Assembly (NCBI GenBank): GCA_977006965.1 | Contig: OZ345381.1 | Coordinates: forward strand, 992,001 to 1,056,000 | DNA from: Phymatolithon calcareum | Taxonomy: Eukaryota; Rhodophyta; Florideophyceae; Hapalidiales | Length of the DNA: 64,000 bases | Direction of reading: 5' to 3' | Shown here: positions 10,709-22,519 of the stretch, piece after piece | How the letters are laid out: every line of letters begins with the position of its first letter | Position numbering within the stretch: the first letter of the stretch is position 1 | Notes under the pieces: model-generated | The model's database searches: none | What the model saw: only the letters and a program-made list of their open reading frames with translations | What the model was told of the DNA's origin: nothing | Position numbers and translations under genes: made by a program

Positions 10709-13700
10709 CTACGACCTCCTCGCGCATATACCCATGTCATGTGCGAACTTGGCCGTCTTGACACGATCGAGTGGCTTGGTGAGTGCATCCGCAATCATCA
10801 ACTCAGTACTACAATACTTGATTGATATCTTGCCCGTGGCAACCACATCACGAACATAGTGATATTGGATGTCTATGTGCTTGTTCCTCTGAGTGATAGC
10901 CGCGTTTCGCCCGGTCGCGATCGCACTTTGACTGTCAGTGTACAGAGTCATGGCGGATGGCTTCTCGAGACCTTGAACATCGGCAATGAGTCTTGACAAC
11001 CAGACAGATTCCTTGGCGGCGGCACACGAAGCGATGTATTCCGCTTCGCATGTTGAAGTGGCGACGATGGTTTGCTTCTTTGAGCGCCAGCTTATGGCTC
11101 CCCCTGCAAGAAGGAACACATAGCCACTCGTGGACCGTCTTGTCTCAACACATCCCGCCCAATCCGCATCCGTGTACCCGATTGGAACCAAACTCCCACT
11201 TCCACCGAACAAAATTCCGTGATCTCGAGTACCCGCAATATATCGCAGAACACGCTTCACGCCCATCCAGTGACGTTTCAGAGGCTTTTCGCAGAACGAA
11301 GACAGCTTTCCGACCGAGTCCGAGATGTCTGGGCGTGTACCAACCATCAAGTACATGAGATTTCCGATGGCTGGACGGTATGGAACTTGTTCATCGACGA
11401 GCTGGGTGATGTCGACTTCTTCGGTTCCGGTGTTCTTGTTGCTTGACTCCATAGGGGTTGGTGCTGGTTTCGAGTTCTCCATGCCGAAACGTTCCAAGAC
11501 TGACTGAGCGTAGACCGACTGCGAGAGGTGAAGAGTTCGAAGTGTGCGATCTCGGCGAATTTCAAGTCCAAGACAAACACTAGCTTCTCCAAGGTCCTTC
11601 ATCTCGAATCGCTTGTTCAGCTCCCCCTTGATCCACGAAATAGCAGAAGTATCGTTTCCGGCAATCAGCAAGTCATCCACATATAGCGCGATGATCATGA
11701 TGCTGCTTGACTTATGCCGGACATAAAGACAAGGATCATTGGGACTACTTGAGAAGCCGAGCTCGTCGATGAGGAACTTGTCGATTTGGCATGCCACTGT
11801 CGCGGTGCTTGCTTCAGGCCGTATAGTGCCTTCAAGAGCTTGCAAACAAGGTCAGGACGCTTGGGATCACGAAATCCAGACGGAACCTCCATGTAGATGT
11901 CTTCGTCAAGGTCACCATGCAAGAAAGCCGTAACAACATCCATTTGGTAGAGTTCCAAATCATGGACAGCAACGGTTGCAAGTAGGATACGAATCGAGGT
12001 GAACTTTACGACTGGGGCATACGTTTCACCGTAGTCCACCCCATGCACCTGTCGGAACCCTTTCGCAACAATGCGAACTTTAGGGCCTGTATCCTTGACC
12101 TTGAAGACATACTTGCACGGTAGAACGTTCATGCCAGGCTTGCGAGTGACCAACTTCCAAGTGTTGTTGCGGGTTAGTGACGAGTGTTCATTCTCAATGC
12201 CCGGAGACCAGAAGTCGACATTTTTAATTGAAGTCGCTTCCTTGAAGGTCTGAGGCACTTGATGAGAAGACAAACCGGTTTCAGATGCAAGGTTGACGGA
12301 CTCGAAGGCCAGCATAGCAGTATGCGAGGGAGCGTTCCAGAAGTCAGTGGGTGGTTTTGAGACCCGAGCTGACCTACGCAGAATGGGTTTGGCGATCATC
12401 GGAGATGTTTCGTCAGAACCAAATGGAGATATAGGTTGTTCTCCACCATCTGCTTGCTCACCTTCGTCAATGTCCTTCTCGATGCTCTTATCATCTACAT
12501 CCGAAATGACCTTACCTTCAACCGTACCATCACTCAGTTTGATTTGAGGAGTTTCAAGTGATACATTGGTTTCGGTCTCATCGAATCCGAATTCCGATTC
12601 ATTGAACGTCACGTCCCTTGACACAATCACTTTCCGCAAGTCCGCATCCCACAGCTTATACCCTTTTGATGCCAACGAGTATCCCAGCATAACCGCCTCA
12701 CGAGTACGACTGTCGAGTTTCTTCACTTTCTTCTTCGGAATCACGTACCAACACTTGGCGCCAAATACGCGCAAGTGTCCCAAATCTGGAGGGGCACCCA
12801 TCCATATGTGATGGGGGGTCGTTTTCGAAGGAAGTCCTCGTGACGTAACTCGGTTGCGCACATACACAGCAGTTGCCAACGCTTCAGCCCAGAACTTCTT
12901 CTCGATGCCTCTGTGATGGAGCATCGAGCGCACTAAGTTGAGAAGTGTGCGGTTCATGCGTTCAGCCACCCCATTTTGCTGTGGGGTGTAAGCGACTGTG
13001 AGCTGTTGATGGATGCCGTGTTCCGCAAGATATGCCTTGAACTCGTTTGAAAGGTACTCGCCTCCATTGTCTGTCCTAATTGCTTTGAGCTTTGGTGCTT
13101 TCGAGAAGTCCTGTATGTTCAAGTGCTTAAGCTTTCTACCTGTATGGGTTTCAGCGTACTTGTGAAACTTCCGAAAACACTCAAAGCTCTCCGATTTCTT
13201 TCGCATGGTGAATACCGTGGTCCACTTGGAGTGATCATCGATGAATGTGATGAAGTACTGTGATCCTCCAAGGGACGGAATGTCGATAGGACCAAGAACG
13301 TCTGAATGTACGAGATCGAGAACAGCGGTGGAGCGAGAACTACTGGACTTTGGAATCGGAGCACGATGACCTTTGCCGGCAAGACAACCATTACATGGAT
13401 GTGTGGACTGTGAGTTGGGAGCAATCTTTACACCTTTCACCACCCCATGGTTTACCATTCCGGTAATTCCAGTGTGGTCAACATGCGCAAGTCGTTCATG
13501 CCAGAGCTGTAGGCTCGCGAAACAGGAAACTTCGTTAAGTTTATTTCCATCTGCAAGGTCTAGAGAGTAGAGACTTTTGCGTAGAGTACCTGTTGCGATC
13601 GTGTCATTATGAGCTTTAACATAGCAACGGCTGTTCTTGAACGTTATACCATATCCGTACTCATCCATTTTTGAGACAGACAATAGAGAGTATCCGAAGT

Positions 13701-14775
13701 CGGGTATGTGCATAACGTCCTTGAGCTTTCGTTTTAACGATTTGCCGTTAACGTTAAGCGTAATGATGACATCACCTTTTCCAGCGATTGTGGCCTGTGC
13801 TTTGGTTCTCATTTCGACGGTTGAAGACATTTTTGTGTATGAGCAGAAGATTGAACGATCGAAAGTCATATGCGATGTACTACCAGAGTCAATGATCCAT
13901 GAGTTTGACTTCTCGGAAATATCAGAATCGCGCACCTTGACCATCAGGCATACAAAGTCGGAATCGGACATAACTCGAACATGTTCAGATTCATCGGTCA
14001 GGAATGCAGCTGGTTTCGTTTCCTTTCCATTCCGATTTTTGTATCCTTCAGGAGCAAGGTGTGGAAACTTGGTCCAACATTTCACACTTCTATGTCCAGA
14101 TCGATGACAATGTTCACAGTAGTCACGAATTCGTTCTCCATCGCGTCTGGCAGTGAAAAGTGCAGCAGTCTCAGCTTTGACGGTTGATGCTTCGACACGC
14201 ATTGACATGCGTTGCTCTTCCTGGAGTAGTCGACTCTTCACGAATTCAAGTGAGAATGATTCGTCTTCATTGCCGAGAGCATCAAGTGCACTTATCAAGC
14301 TGTCGTAGCGTTCGGGAAGTCCGTTCAATACAGCCATGGCCATTTCTTTATCGTCAATATCGACACCCATTGACTTGAGGGTGGATGCGAGTTGGCGAAT
14401 GCGGTTCGTATAGGGCAGTATTTTCTCGTCCTCGAGCATAGTGGCAGTGTAGAACTTGCGTCTAGCGGCCAGTTTGTTCAAAAGAGTGTGTCGTTCGAAG
14501 ATATTGAGAATCGACGTCCACATCTCTTTGGCCGTTTCGACATCCTGCACATGCTCGAGATGTTCGTCTGAAAGCGAGAGACCGATAATAGCCTTTGCTT
14601 TATTGTCATTACGACGCCAGAGCTTGAAATCGTCGGAATCTCGTGCCGGTGGATCGTCCTCTATGAACTCGTCGAGTTCGCGGAATGATAGTACTAGCTG
14701 AATTTTCTGTTTCCAAGCATGGAAATTGGTCTCATTTAACTTTTCGACCTTCAGCGTTCCCTGGGAGTTGTCCAT
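10709..14775 (-). pseudogene. Cop1 gag-pol polyprotein with a single frameshift in reverse transcriptase
   Basis: From the ATG at 14775 (MDNSQGTLKVEKLNETNFHA) the frame is open for about 1000 codons. It covers gag with a CCHC knuckle (CEHCHRSGHRSVKC), the protease D-S-G motif, the HHCC pre-integrase, the integrase core (RTDNGGEY and [10 protein letters not shown]) and the start of the reverse transcriptase. Near 11785-11787 one G is missing compared with Cop2, Cop4 and Cop6 (CCAAATC instead of CCAAGATC). The rest of the reverse transcriptase (YVDD box) and RNase H lie in another frame, 10709-11845. All other catalytic residues appear intact. Cop4 is a close relative. Confidence 0.88.
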
Positions 14776-14856
14776 TTTGCGGAGTGGGGGTCTTCTATTC
14801 TTGTCGAAAATCCGTTTGGGGAGTCCACTGCGAGTCGACACAAGGTCAACTATCAA

Positions 14857-15342
14857 GGCAATCTATCCCTTATAAGAAATTCCTTCGAGTCGGAATGACC
14901 CGGTCCTTGATCGGGGGATGGCTCAATGGGCGTATACCTCTTGTGGCGTTTTGGTACACCTGAACCTGCAGTCGGCAACACGCACTGCAAGACGCTTTGT
15001 GGTATCCTGAGGTGGGCCCGACAAGAAAACCGAAGGTAATCAAGCAAGGAGACACAACAGAAAACCCTTGTGGTGTTTTGGTACACCTGAACCTGCAGCC
15101 GGCAACGCGCACTGCAAGACGCTATAACACTTTCTGAACGGGCCTCACTCAAAGACCAGAGGTAATTGAGCAAGGAACCGAACAGGAAGCTCGTGAACAA
15201 TGACAGACAAGTCCTCTGGAGCGGGCCTTGCGAGAAAACCAGAGGTAATCAAGCAAGGATGCGCAACCAGGAGAAGATCGGGGGCGAAGGATGAGCCCCG
15301 GAGACGACGATGATGATGAAGCGCGGTGGTGATCAAGCGCTG
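14857..15342 (-). other. Cop1 untranslated leader with duplicated ~52-bp module
   Basis: Between the primer-binding site and gag lie two copies of a module containing GTTTTGGTACACCTGAACCT and CGGCAAC...GCACTGCAAGACGC, at about 14939-14993 and 15066-15122 (spacing about 127 bp). Within a unit, GGTGT and ACACC can pair. Cop2 and Cop4 also carry two copies; Cop6 and Cop8 carry one. The leader position fits an RNA packaging or dimerisation signal, which is inference. Confidence 0.6.
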
Positions 15343-15357
15343 ACTGGGCCCATAACC
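15343..15357 (-). other. Cop1 primer-binding site (half initiator tRNA-Met type)
   Basis: Directly after the 5' LTR, in element orientation, stands GGTTATGGGCCCAGT. It is complementary to the CTGGGCCCATAACC anticodon stem-loop of eukaryotic initiator tRNA-Met rather than to a tRNA 3' end. Drosophila copia and yeast Ty5 are known to use such internally cut initiator tRNA halves. Confidence 0.8.
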
Positions 15358-15801
15358 TGTTGTTGGAGGTTAGGGATAAGATTAGGAGATTGGAAAAGTT
15401 TGGTTGGTGAAGATTGGTGAAGGAGAAGTGGAGTTAGGTGAGAATGAGTTCCTTAGTTTATTCACTTGGCGGACCTCAGGTCAAGACTATATAGACCAGA
15501 GAACACAACCAGACTTGATCAAAACCCTAACTGACGACGGAGACACACTAACCCTAAACAAATTTGTCATACTATCATATGACACGTGTAACATGAAAAA
15601 ATCAAGAATCATCTACTGAGTGAGGGGAGTATGATTATCATACTGTTATCATACTTTGACACGTGTCACTGCCAATCTTCTTGATTCAAAGTTCTGAGGC
15701 ACTTTGACATTCGACTTGACACGTGTACACGTGTACCGAGATCATACCTTGATATTGAAGTGTGTTTGCGACTAGAGCTCCAAGCAATCACACTTCCAAC
15801 A
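15358..15801 (-). repeat. Cop1 5' LTR (444 bp)
   Basis: Near-identical partner of 10244-10687. In element orientation it begins TGTTGGAAGTGTGATTG, has four ACACGTGT palindromes in the upstream half, a CTATATAG box (plus-strand 15486-15493) and ends CTCCAACAACA. Confidence 0.92.
15485..15495 (-). promoter_or_regulatory. TATA-like box of Cop1 5' LTR
   Basis: CTATATAG sits in the middle of the LTR in the same place in all closely related family A LTRs (for example around 20711 in Cop2), followed in element orientation by an AATAAA polyadenylation-like signal about 33 bp downstream. This is the standard order for U3 promoter and R polyadenylation signal. Confidence 0.5.
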
Positions 15802-15937
15802 TATATAGTCTTGACCTGAGGTCCGCCAAGTCAATAAACGAAGGAACTCATTCTCACCTATCTCAGCTTCTACTCAACCATTTCACATCAACCAAACTTT
15901 TTCTTTCTCCTCATCACTTGCCTAACCTTCTCCAACA
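15802..15937 (+). repeat. Cop2 5' LTR, second part
   Basis: After the right copy of the Cop1 target duplication (TATAT, 15802-15806) the Cop2 LTR resumes with AGTCTTGACCTGAGGTCC and ends CTTCTCCAACA at 15937. Its sequence matches the corresponding part of the 3' LTR at 20404-20846. Confidence 0.9.
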
Positions 15938-15952
15938 GGTTATGGGCCCGGT
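15938..15952 (+). other. Cop2 primer-binding site
   Basis: GGTTATGGGCCCGGT follows the LTR end without a gap. It matches the site of Cop1, Cop4 and Cop6 except for one base (CCCGG instead of CCCAG). Confidence 0.75.
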
Positions 15953-16347
15953 GAACGCACCTCAACCACCGCGTCTCATCATCATCGTCATCATCTCCGG
16001 GGTTCTCCTTCGCCCCCGATCTGTCTCTGTCTGATCTTTCTGCTTGCGCATCTTTGTCAAGAATCGTTTATTCTTGCTCGGCCCGCTTCAAGGGTTCACT
16101 AAGCGTCTTGCAGTGCGCGTTGCCGGCTGCAGGTTCAGGTGTACTAAAACACCAGAAGGGTTTTCCTGTTGCGTATCCTTGATAAAAATCTTTGATTCTT
16201 ACTAACCCCGTTTCAGGATACCACAAAACGTCTTGCAGTGCGTGTTGCCGGCTGCAGGTTCAGGTGTACCAAAACGCCACAAGAGGTATACGGCCATTGA
16301 GCCATCCCCCGATCAATGTCCGGGTCACATTGACTCGAAGGAATTTT

Positions 16348-19300
16348 GAGACCAATTTCCATGCTTGGAAACAGAAAATGCAGCTAGTACTATCATCCCG
16401 CGAACTTGATGAACACATTGAGGACGATCCACCAGCACGGGACTCGGACGATTTCACTCTCTGGCGTCGAAGTGACAACAAGGCAAAGGCTATTATCGGA
16501 CTTTCTCTCTCGGATGAACATCTCGAGCATGTGCAAGATGTGAATACGGCCAAGGAAATGTGGCAGTCGATTCTGAATATCTTTGAACGACATACACTAC
16601 TGAACAAACTGGCCGCTCGCCGCAAGTTCTATACCGCCACAATGCTCGAGGACGAGAAAATACTTTCTTATACGAACCGTATTCGCCAGCTCGGATCCAC
16701 CCTCAAGTCAATGGGTGTTGATATCGACGACAAAGAAATGGCGATGGCTGTACTTAACGGACTTCCGGAACGGTACGATAGCTTAATCAGTGCACTCGAT
16801 GCTCTTGGCAACGAGGATGAGTCATTCTCGCTCGAGTTTGTGAAGAGCAGACTTTTGCAAGAGGAGCAGCGAATGTCCATGAGAGTCGAAGCATCAACCG
16901 TGAAAGCTGAGACTGCCGCACTGTTCACAGCCAGACGCGATAGAGAACGCATTCGTGATCACTGCGACCATTGTCATCGATCCGGACATAAGAGCCTTAA
17001 GTGTTAGACCAAATTCCCTCACCTTGCTCCGGAAGGATACAAACGTCGGAATGAAAAGCAAACAAAACCATCTGCATATCTGACTGATGAGTCGGAACCT
17101 GTTCGTGTCATGTCTGATTCCGACTTTGTATGCTTGATGGCCAAGGTGCGCAATTCCGACATTTCCGAGAAGTCCAAGTCCTGGATCATTGACTCTGGAA
17201 GCACATCCCACATAACGTTTGACCGCTCACTCTTCTGCACGTACACCGAACTGTCGTCTACTGTTGAAATGGGAACGAAAGCTAAGGCCACAATCGCTGG
17301 AAATGGTGATGCCATTATTACGATCAATGTGAATGGGAAGCCGTCGAAATGCAAACTCAGGGATGTTATGCACATACCGGACTTTGGATACTCTTTACTA
17401 TCGGTATCCAAAATGGATGAGTATGGATATGGGATTACGTTCAAGAACAGTCGTTGCTATATTAAAGCTCATGATGACACGGTTGCTACAGGAACACTTC
17501 GCAAGAGTCTCTACTCACTCGATCTTGCAGATGGCAATAAAGTTACCGAAGTTTCTTGTCTTGCTAGCCTCCAGCTTTGGCATGAACGTCTCGCTCATGT
17601 CCATCCCTCTGGTATCTCTGATATGGTACGTCATGGGGTGGTCAAAGGTGTGAACCTAGATCCCAATCCAATCTCAGAACATCCATGCAAGGGCTGTCTT
17701 GCCGGCAAAGGTCATCGCGCTCCTATCCCAAAGTCTAGTAGTACTCGTTCTGAAGCTGTCCTCAACCTCGTACATTCTGACGTCTTAGGTCCTATCGACA
17801 TTCCATAACTTGGAGGCTCTCGATACTTCATCACATTCATCGATGATCACTCGAAATGGACCACGGTATACACCATGCGACGGAAGTCGGAGAGCTTTGA
17901 GTGTTTTCGAAAGTTCCACAAGTATGCTGAAACCCATACTGGGAGAAAGCTTAAGCATTTGAACGTTCAAGACTTCTCGACTGCACCAAAGCTCAAGGCT
18001 ATTAGGACCGATAACGGAGGCGAGTACCTTTCCAACGAGTTCAAGGCATATTTGGCACAACACGGTATACATCACCAACTCACAGTAGCATATACTCCAC
18101 AAAAGAATGGGGTGGCTGAGCGCATGAACCGCACACTTCTCAACTTGGTGCGCTCGATGCTTCATCACAGAGGCATCGAGAAGAAGTTCTGGGCTGAAGC
18201 ACTTGCTACTGCTGTGTATGTTCGCAATCGATTTACGTCACGAGGACTTCCTTCGAACACGACCCCCAATCACATATGGATGGGTGCCGCTCCAGATTTG
18301 GGACACTTACGTGTATTTGGCATAAAGTGTTGGTACGTGATTCCGAAAAAGAAGGTTAAGAAACTCGACTCTCGAACTCGTGAAGCCATTATGCTGGGAT
18401 ATGCGACTTCGTCCAAAGGATATAAGCTGTGGGATCTAAGCTCCAAGAAGGTGATTGTGTCAAGGGATGTGACGTTCGACGAATCGGATTGCGGATTAGG
18501 TGAGGCTGAAACGGATGTATCCACTGACATTCCAGACGGCGGAGTCGACCAAGCATGCGAGGATACGGTTGAAGCTAAGGGCACTTCGGAGGAAAACAAC
18601 AAGAACCTCGACGTGACTAACGAAGAAGGGCAGCAGGCGGACGATGCAGAACAACCAACAACACCACCGACATCTGAAGTAACTACACCGATGATCGCCA
18701 AACCCATACTGCGCAGGTCAGCTCGGGTCTCAAAACCACCCACTGACTTCTGGAGAGCTCCCCCGCACACTGCAATGCTTGCCTTCGAATCTGTCAATCT
18801 CGCATCGGAATCCGGTTTGTCTTCTCATCAAATACCTCAGACCTTTAAGGAAGCGACTTCAAATCATAATGTCGACTTCTGGTCACCAGCGATTGAGAAA
18901 GAACATTCGTCACTGCTGCAAAACAATACTTGGAAACTGGTTCCGCGCAACTCCGACATGAACGTGCTACCGTGCAAGTATGTCTTCAAGGTCAAGGATA
19001 CAGGCCCAAAAGTTCGAATTGTGGCAAAAGGGTTCCGACAGGTGCATGGGGTGGACTACGGTGAAACGTATGCCCCAGTCGTGAAATTCACCTCGATTCG
19101 TATCCTACTTGCAACGGTTGCTGTCCATGATCTGGAACTCCACCAAATGGATGTTGTGACAGCGTTCCTGCATGGTGACCTTGACGAAGACATCTACATG
19201 GAAGTTCCGGCCGGATTTCGAGATCCCAAGCGTCCCAACCTCGTTTGGAAGCTCTTGAAGGCACTATACGGTCTGAAGCAAGCTCCGCGTCAATGGCATG

Positions 19301-20328
19301 CCAAGATCGACAAGTTCCTCATCGACGAGCTCGGCTTCTCAAGCAATCCCAACGATCCTTGTCTGTACGTCCGGCACAAGTCAAACAGCATCATGATCAT
19401 CGCCCTGTATGTGGATGACTTACTGATTGCTGGAAAAGACACCTCTGCCATTTCGTGGATCAAGGGGGAGCTGAACAAGCGGTTCGAGATGAAGGACCTT
19501 GATGAAGCAAGTGTATGCCTTGGGCTTGAGACTCGCCGGGACCGTACTCTTCGGACCCTTCATCTTTCGCAGTCGGTCTACGCTCAGTCGGTCTTGGAAC
19601 GCTTCGGCATGGAGAACTCGAAACCGGCACCTACCCGAATGGAGTTAAGCAACAAGAACACCGCAATCGAGGAAGTGGATATCACCGAGTCTCTTGGAGA
19701 CGAAGTTCCGTATCGTCCAGCTATCGGAAGCCTGATGTATTTGATGGTCGGCACTCGTCCAGACATCTCGGACTCGGTCGGCAAGCTTTCTTCGTTTTGC
19801 GAGAAACCCTTAAAGCGTCACTGGATGGGTGTTAAGCGCGTTCTTCGGTACATTGCAGGTACTCGAGACTATGGGATTCTGTTCGGTGCAAGTGGGAGCT
19901 TGGTGCCAATCGGGTACACAGACGCGGATTGGGCAGGATGTCGTGAGACAAGGAGATCAACAAGTGGCTATGTGTTCCTTCTTGCAGGGGGAGCCATAAG
20001 CTGGCGTTCGAAGAAACAAACTATCGTCGCCACGTCAACATGTGAAGCGGAGTACATCGCTTCCTGTGCCGCCGCCAAGGAAGCTGTTTGGCTGTCAAGA
20101 CTTATCGCAGATATCCAAGGTCTCCAGAAGCCCACTCTCATGACTTTGTATACCGACAGTCAGAGTGCAATCGCAACCGGGAGGAACGCTGCCATCACTC
20201 AACGCAACAAGCATATTGACATCCAATATCACTACGTTCGTGATGTTTTTGCACGAGGAAAGATCTCGATTAAGTACTGTAATACTGAGTCCATGGTTGC
20301 TGATGCACTAACCAAGCCACTCGATTGA
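16348..20328 (+). pseudogene. Cop2 gag-pol polyprotein with lost start and three nonsense codons
   Basis: The whole coding region stays in one frame. The first ~140 bp around the normal MDNSQGTLK start are deleted, so coding resumes at ETNFHAWKQ. Three point changes give stops: TAG at about 17005 (a Trp codon elsewhere) just after the gag zinc knuckle, TAA at about 17806 in the integrase, and TGA at 20326, near the RNase H end. Between them, protease D-S-G, integrase RTDNGGEY and [10 protein letters not shown], reverse transcriptase YVDD and RNase H YTDADWAG are readable. Point stops without frameshifts suggest moderate age. Confidence 0.88.
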
Positions 20329-20386
20329 ATCAAGACAGCCAAGTTCGCTCAAGAGATGGGCGTATGCAAGCAAATGGCGTAGTGTT

Positions 20387-20403
20387 CCTCGATCAAGGGG
20401 GAG
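20387..20403 (+). other. Cop2 polypurine tract
   Basis: CCTCGATCAAGGGGGAG immediately precedes the 3' LTR at 20404. Confidence 0.8.
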
Positions 20404-20846
20404 TGTTGGAAGTGTGATTGGTTGGAGCTCTAGTCACAAACACACTTCAATATCAAGGTATGATCTCGGTACACGTGTACAGGTGTCAAGTCGAAAGTCA
20501 AAGTGTCTCAGAACTTTGAATCAAGAAGATTGACAGTGACACGTGTCAGAGTATGATAAGAGTATGATAATCATACCCCCCTCACTCAGTAGATGATTCT
20601 TCATTTTTTCATGTTACACTTGTCATATGATATTATGACAAATTTGTTTAGGGTTCGAGTGCTTCCGTCGTCAATTAGGGTTTTGATCAAGTTGCTTGAG
20701 TTCTCAGGTGTATATAGTCTTGACCTGAGGTCCGCCAAGTCAATAAACCAAGGAACTCATTCTCACCTATCTCAGCTTCTACTCAACCATTTTCCTTCAA
20801 CCAAACTTTTTCTTTCTCCTCATCAATAGCCGAACCTTCTCCAACA
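20404..20846 (+). repeat. Cop2 3' LTR (443 bp)
   Basis: TGTTGGAAGTGTGATTGG...CTTCTCCAACA. It shares private features with the split 5' LTR, such as GATTCTTCATTTTTT and CAGGTGTATATAG, confirming they belong together. Confidence 0.9.
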
Positions 20847-22519
20847 GAGAAGTCCTGAACGTTCAAATGCTTAAGCTTTCTACCTGTGTGGGTTTCAGCG
20901 TACTTGTGGAACTTTCGAAAACACTCAAAGCTCTCCGACTTTCTTCGCATGGTGTATACCGTTGTCCACTTGGAGTGATCATCTATGAACGTGATGAAGT
21001 AGCGAGAGCTTCCAAGTGATGGAATGTCGATAGGACCTAAGACGTCGGAATGTACGAGGTTGAGGACAGCTTCAGAACGAGTACTACTAGACTTTGGGAT
21101 AGGAGCGCGATGACCTTTGCCGGCAAGAAACCTTTGCAGGGATGCACTGAGTTCGGACTGGGAGAAATTTTCACACCTTTGACCACCCCGTGACGTACCA
21201 TATCAGAGATACCAGATGGGTGGACATGAGCGAGACGTTCATGCCAAAGCTGGAGGCTAGCGAAACAGGAAACTTCGGTAACTTTATTTTCATCTGCAAG
21301 GTCAAGTGAGTAGAGACTCTTGCGAAGTGTACCTGTAGCAACCGTGTCATGATATGCATTAACATAACAACGCCTGTTCTTGAACGTAATCCCATATCCA
21401 TACTCATCCATTTTGGATACCGATAGTAGGGAGTATCCAAAGTCCGGTATGTGCATAACATTCTTCAGTTTTTTATTTCGACGGCTTCCCATTGACATTG
21501 AGCGTAATGATGGCATCACCTTTGGCTGCAATTGTGGCTTTTGCTTTTATTCCCATTTCGACAGTTGACGACATTGCAGTATAGGAGCAGAAGATCGAAC
21601 GATCGAGTGTCATGTGCGATGTACTGCCAGAGTCAATGATCCATGACTTAGAGTTTTCGGGAATGTCGGAGCTGCGCACATTGGCCATGAGGCATACAAA
21701 GTCGGAATCGGACATCACTCGAGTGGGTACGGATTCATCAGTCAGAAATGCAGATGGTATTGTTTGCTTTTCATTTCGACGATTGTATCCATCTGGAGCA
21801 AGGTGAGGAAATTTGGTCCAACATTTATGGCTCTTATGTCCGGATCGATGACAATGGTCGCAGTGGTCACGAATGCGTTCTCCATCATGTCTTGCAGTGA
21901 ACAGTGCGGCAGTTTCAGATTTGACGGTTGATACTTCAACTCTCATGGACATTCGCTGCTCTTCTTGCAAAAGTCTGCTCTTCAAAAATTCCAGAGAGAA
22001 TGACTCATCCTCGTTGCCAAGAGCATCGACTGCACTGATTAAGCTATCGTACCTTTCTGGAAGTCCGTTAAGTACAGCCATTGCCATTTCTTTGTCGTCG
22101 ATATCGACACCCATTGACTTCAGGGTAGATGCGAGCTGTCGAATGCGGTTTGTATAGGGCAATATTTTCTCGTCCTCGAGCATAGTGGCAGTATAGAACT
22201 TGCGACGAGCAGCCAATTTGTTGAGAAGGGTATGTCGTTCGAAGATATTTAGAATCGACTGCCCCATTTCCTTGGCCGTTTCCACATCTTGCCCATGCTC
22301 GAGATGTTCGTCCGAGAGAGAAAGTCCGATAATTGCCTTTGCCTTGTTGTCACTTCGACGCCAGATAGTGAAATCGTCCGAGTCCCGTGCCGGTGGATCA
22401 TCCTCAATGTATTCATCAAGTTCGCGGAATGATAGTACTAGCTCAATTTTCTGTTTCCAAGCATGGAAGTTGGTCTCGTTGAGCTTTTCGACCTTCAGTG
22501 TTCCTTGCGAGTTGTCCAT
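20847..22519 (-). pseudogene. Cop3 gag-protease-integrase remnant
   Basis: From the ATG at 22519 (MDNSQGTLKVEKLNETNFHA) gag is open through the CCHC knuckle (CDHCHRSGHKSHKC) and the protease D-S-G motif to about 21475. A lesion then breaks the frame: the conserved CGAAATGCAAACT is changed to CGAAATAAAAAACT. The following pre-integrase segment is readable in another frame (21037-21460) and a second shift follows near 21127. The same lesion occurs in Cop7, so both descend from one defective copy. Confidence 0.8.

Larger units (their letters stand above)
10244..15801 (-). mobile_element. Cop1: very young family A Copia retrotransposon (5558 bp)
   Basis: Complete element on the minus strand with two 444-bp LTRs that differ at a single position by eye. 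It is flanked by the perfect 5-bp duplication TATAT (10239-10243 and 15802-15806) and lies inside the 5' LTR of Cop2. Removing it with one TATAT regenerates a normal family A LTR. It has a primer-binding site, polypurine tract and gag-pol frame. A one-base deletion in the reverse transcriptase splits the frame, so the copy looks recent but defective unless the deletion is a sequencing error. Confidence 0.93.
9929..20846 (+). mobile_element. Cop2: family A Copia retrotransposon, interrupted by Cop1
   Basis: The element has a split 5' LTR (9929-10243 plus 15807-15937), a primer-binding site, one gag-pol reading frame with three stops, a polypurine tract and a 3' LTR (20404-20846). Cop1 sits inside its 5' LTR, duplicating TATAT. 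The LTRs differ at roughly 25 positions, so Cop2 is much older than Cop1. The 5 bp before the left LTR (GAAAC) and after the right LTR (GAGAA) do not match. On the right it abuts the interrupted integrase of Cop3, so Cop2 probably inserted into Cop3 and its left flank was later lost by deletion or LTR recombination. Confidence 0.85.

Noticed and set aside
12293-14701. Several 60-160-residue frames on the plus strand opposite Cop1 gag-pol
   Set aside because: They are antisense shadows of a long conserved coding region; the same shadow peptides recur opposite Cop2, Cop4, Cop6 and Cop8.
15343-15357. tRNA-like string CTGGGCCCATAACC as a possible tRNA gene
   Set aside because: Only the anticodon arm matches and it stands exactly at an LTR end in several elements, so it is a primer-binding site.
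9924-20851. GAAAC / GAGAA as the target duplication of Cop2
   Set aside because: The pentamers do not match and the right flank belongs to Cop3 integrase, while the left flank does not.
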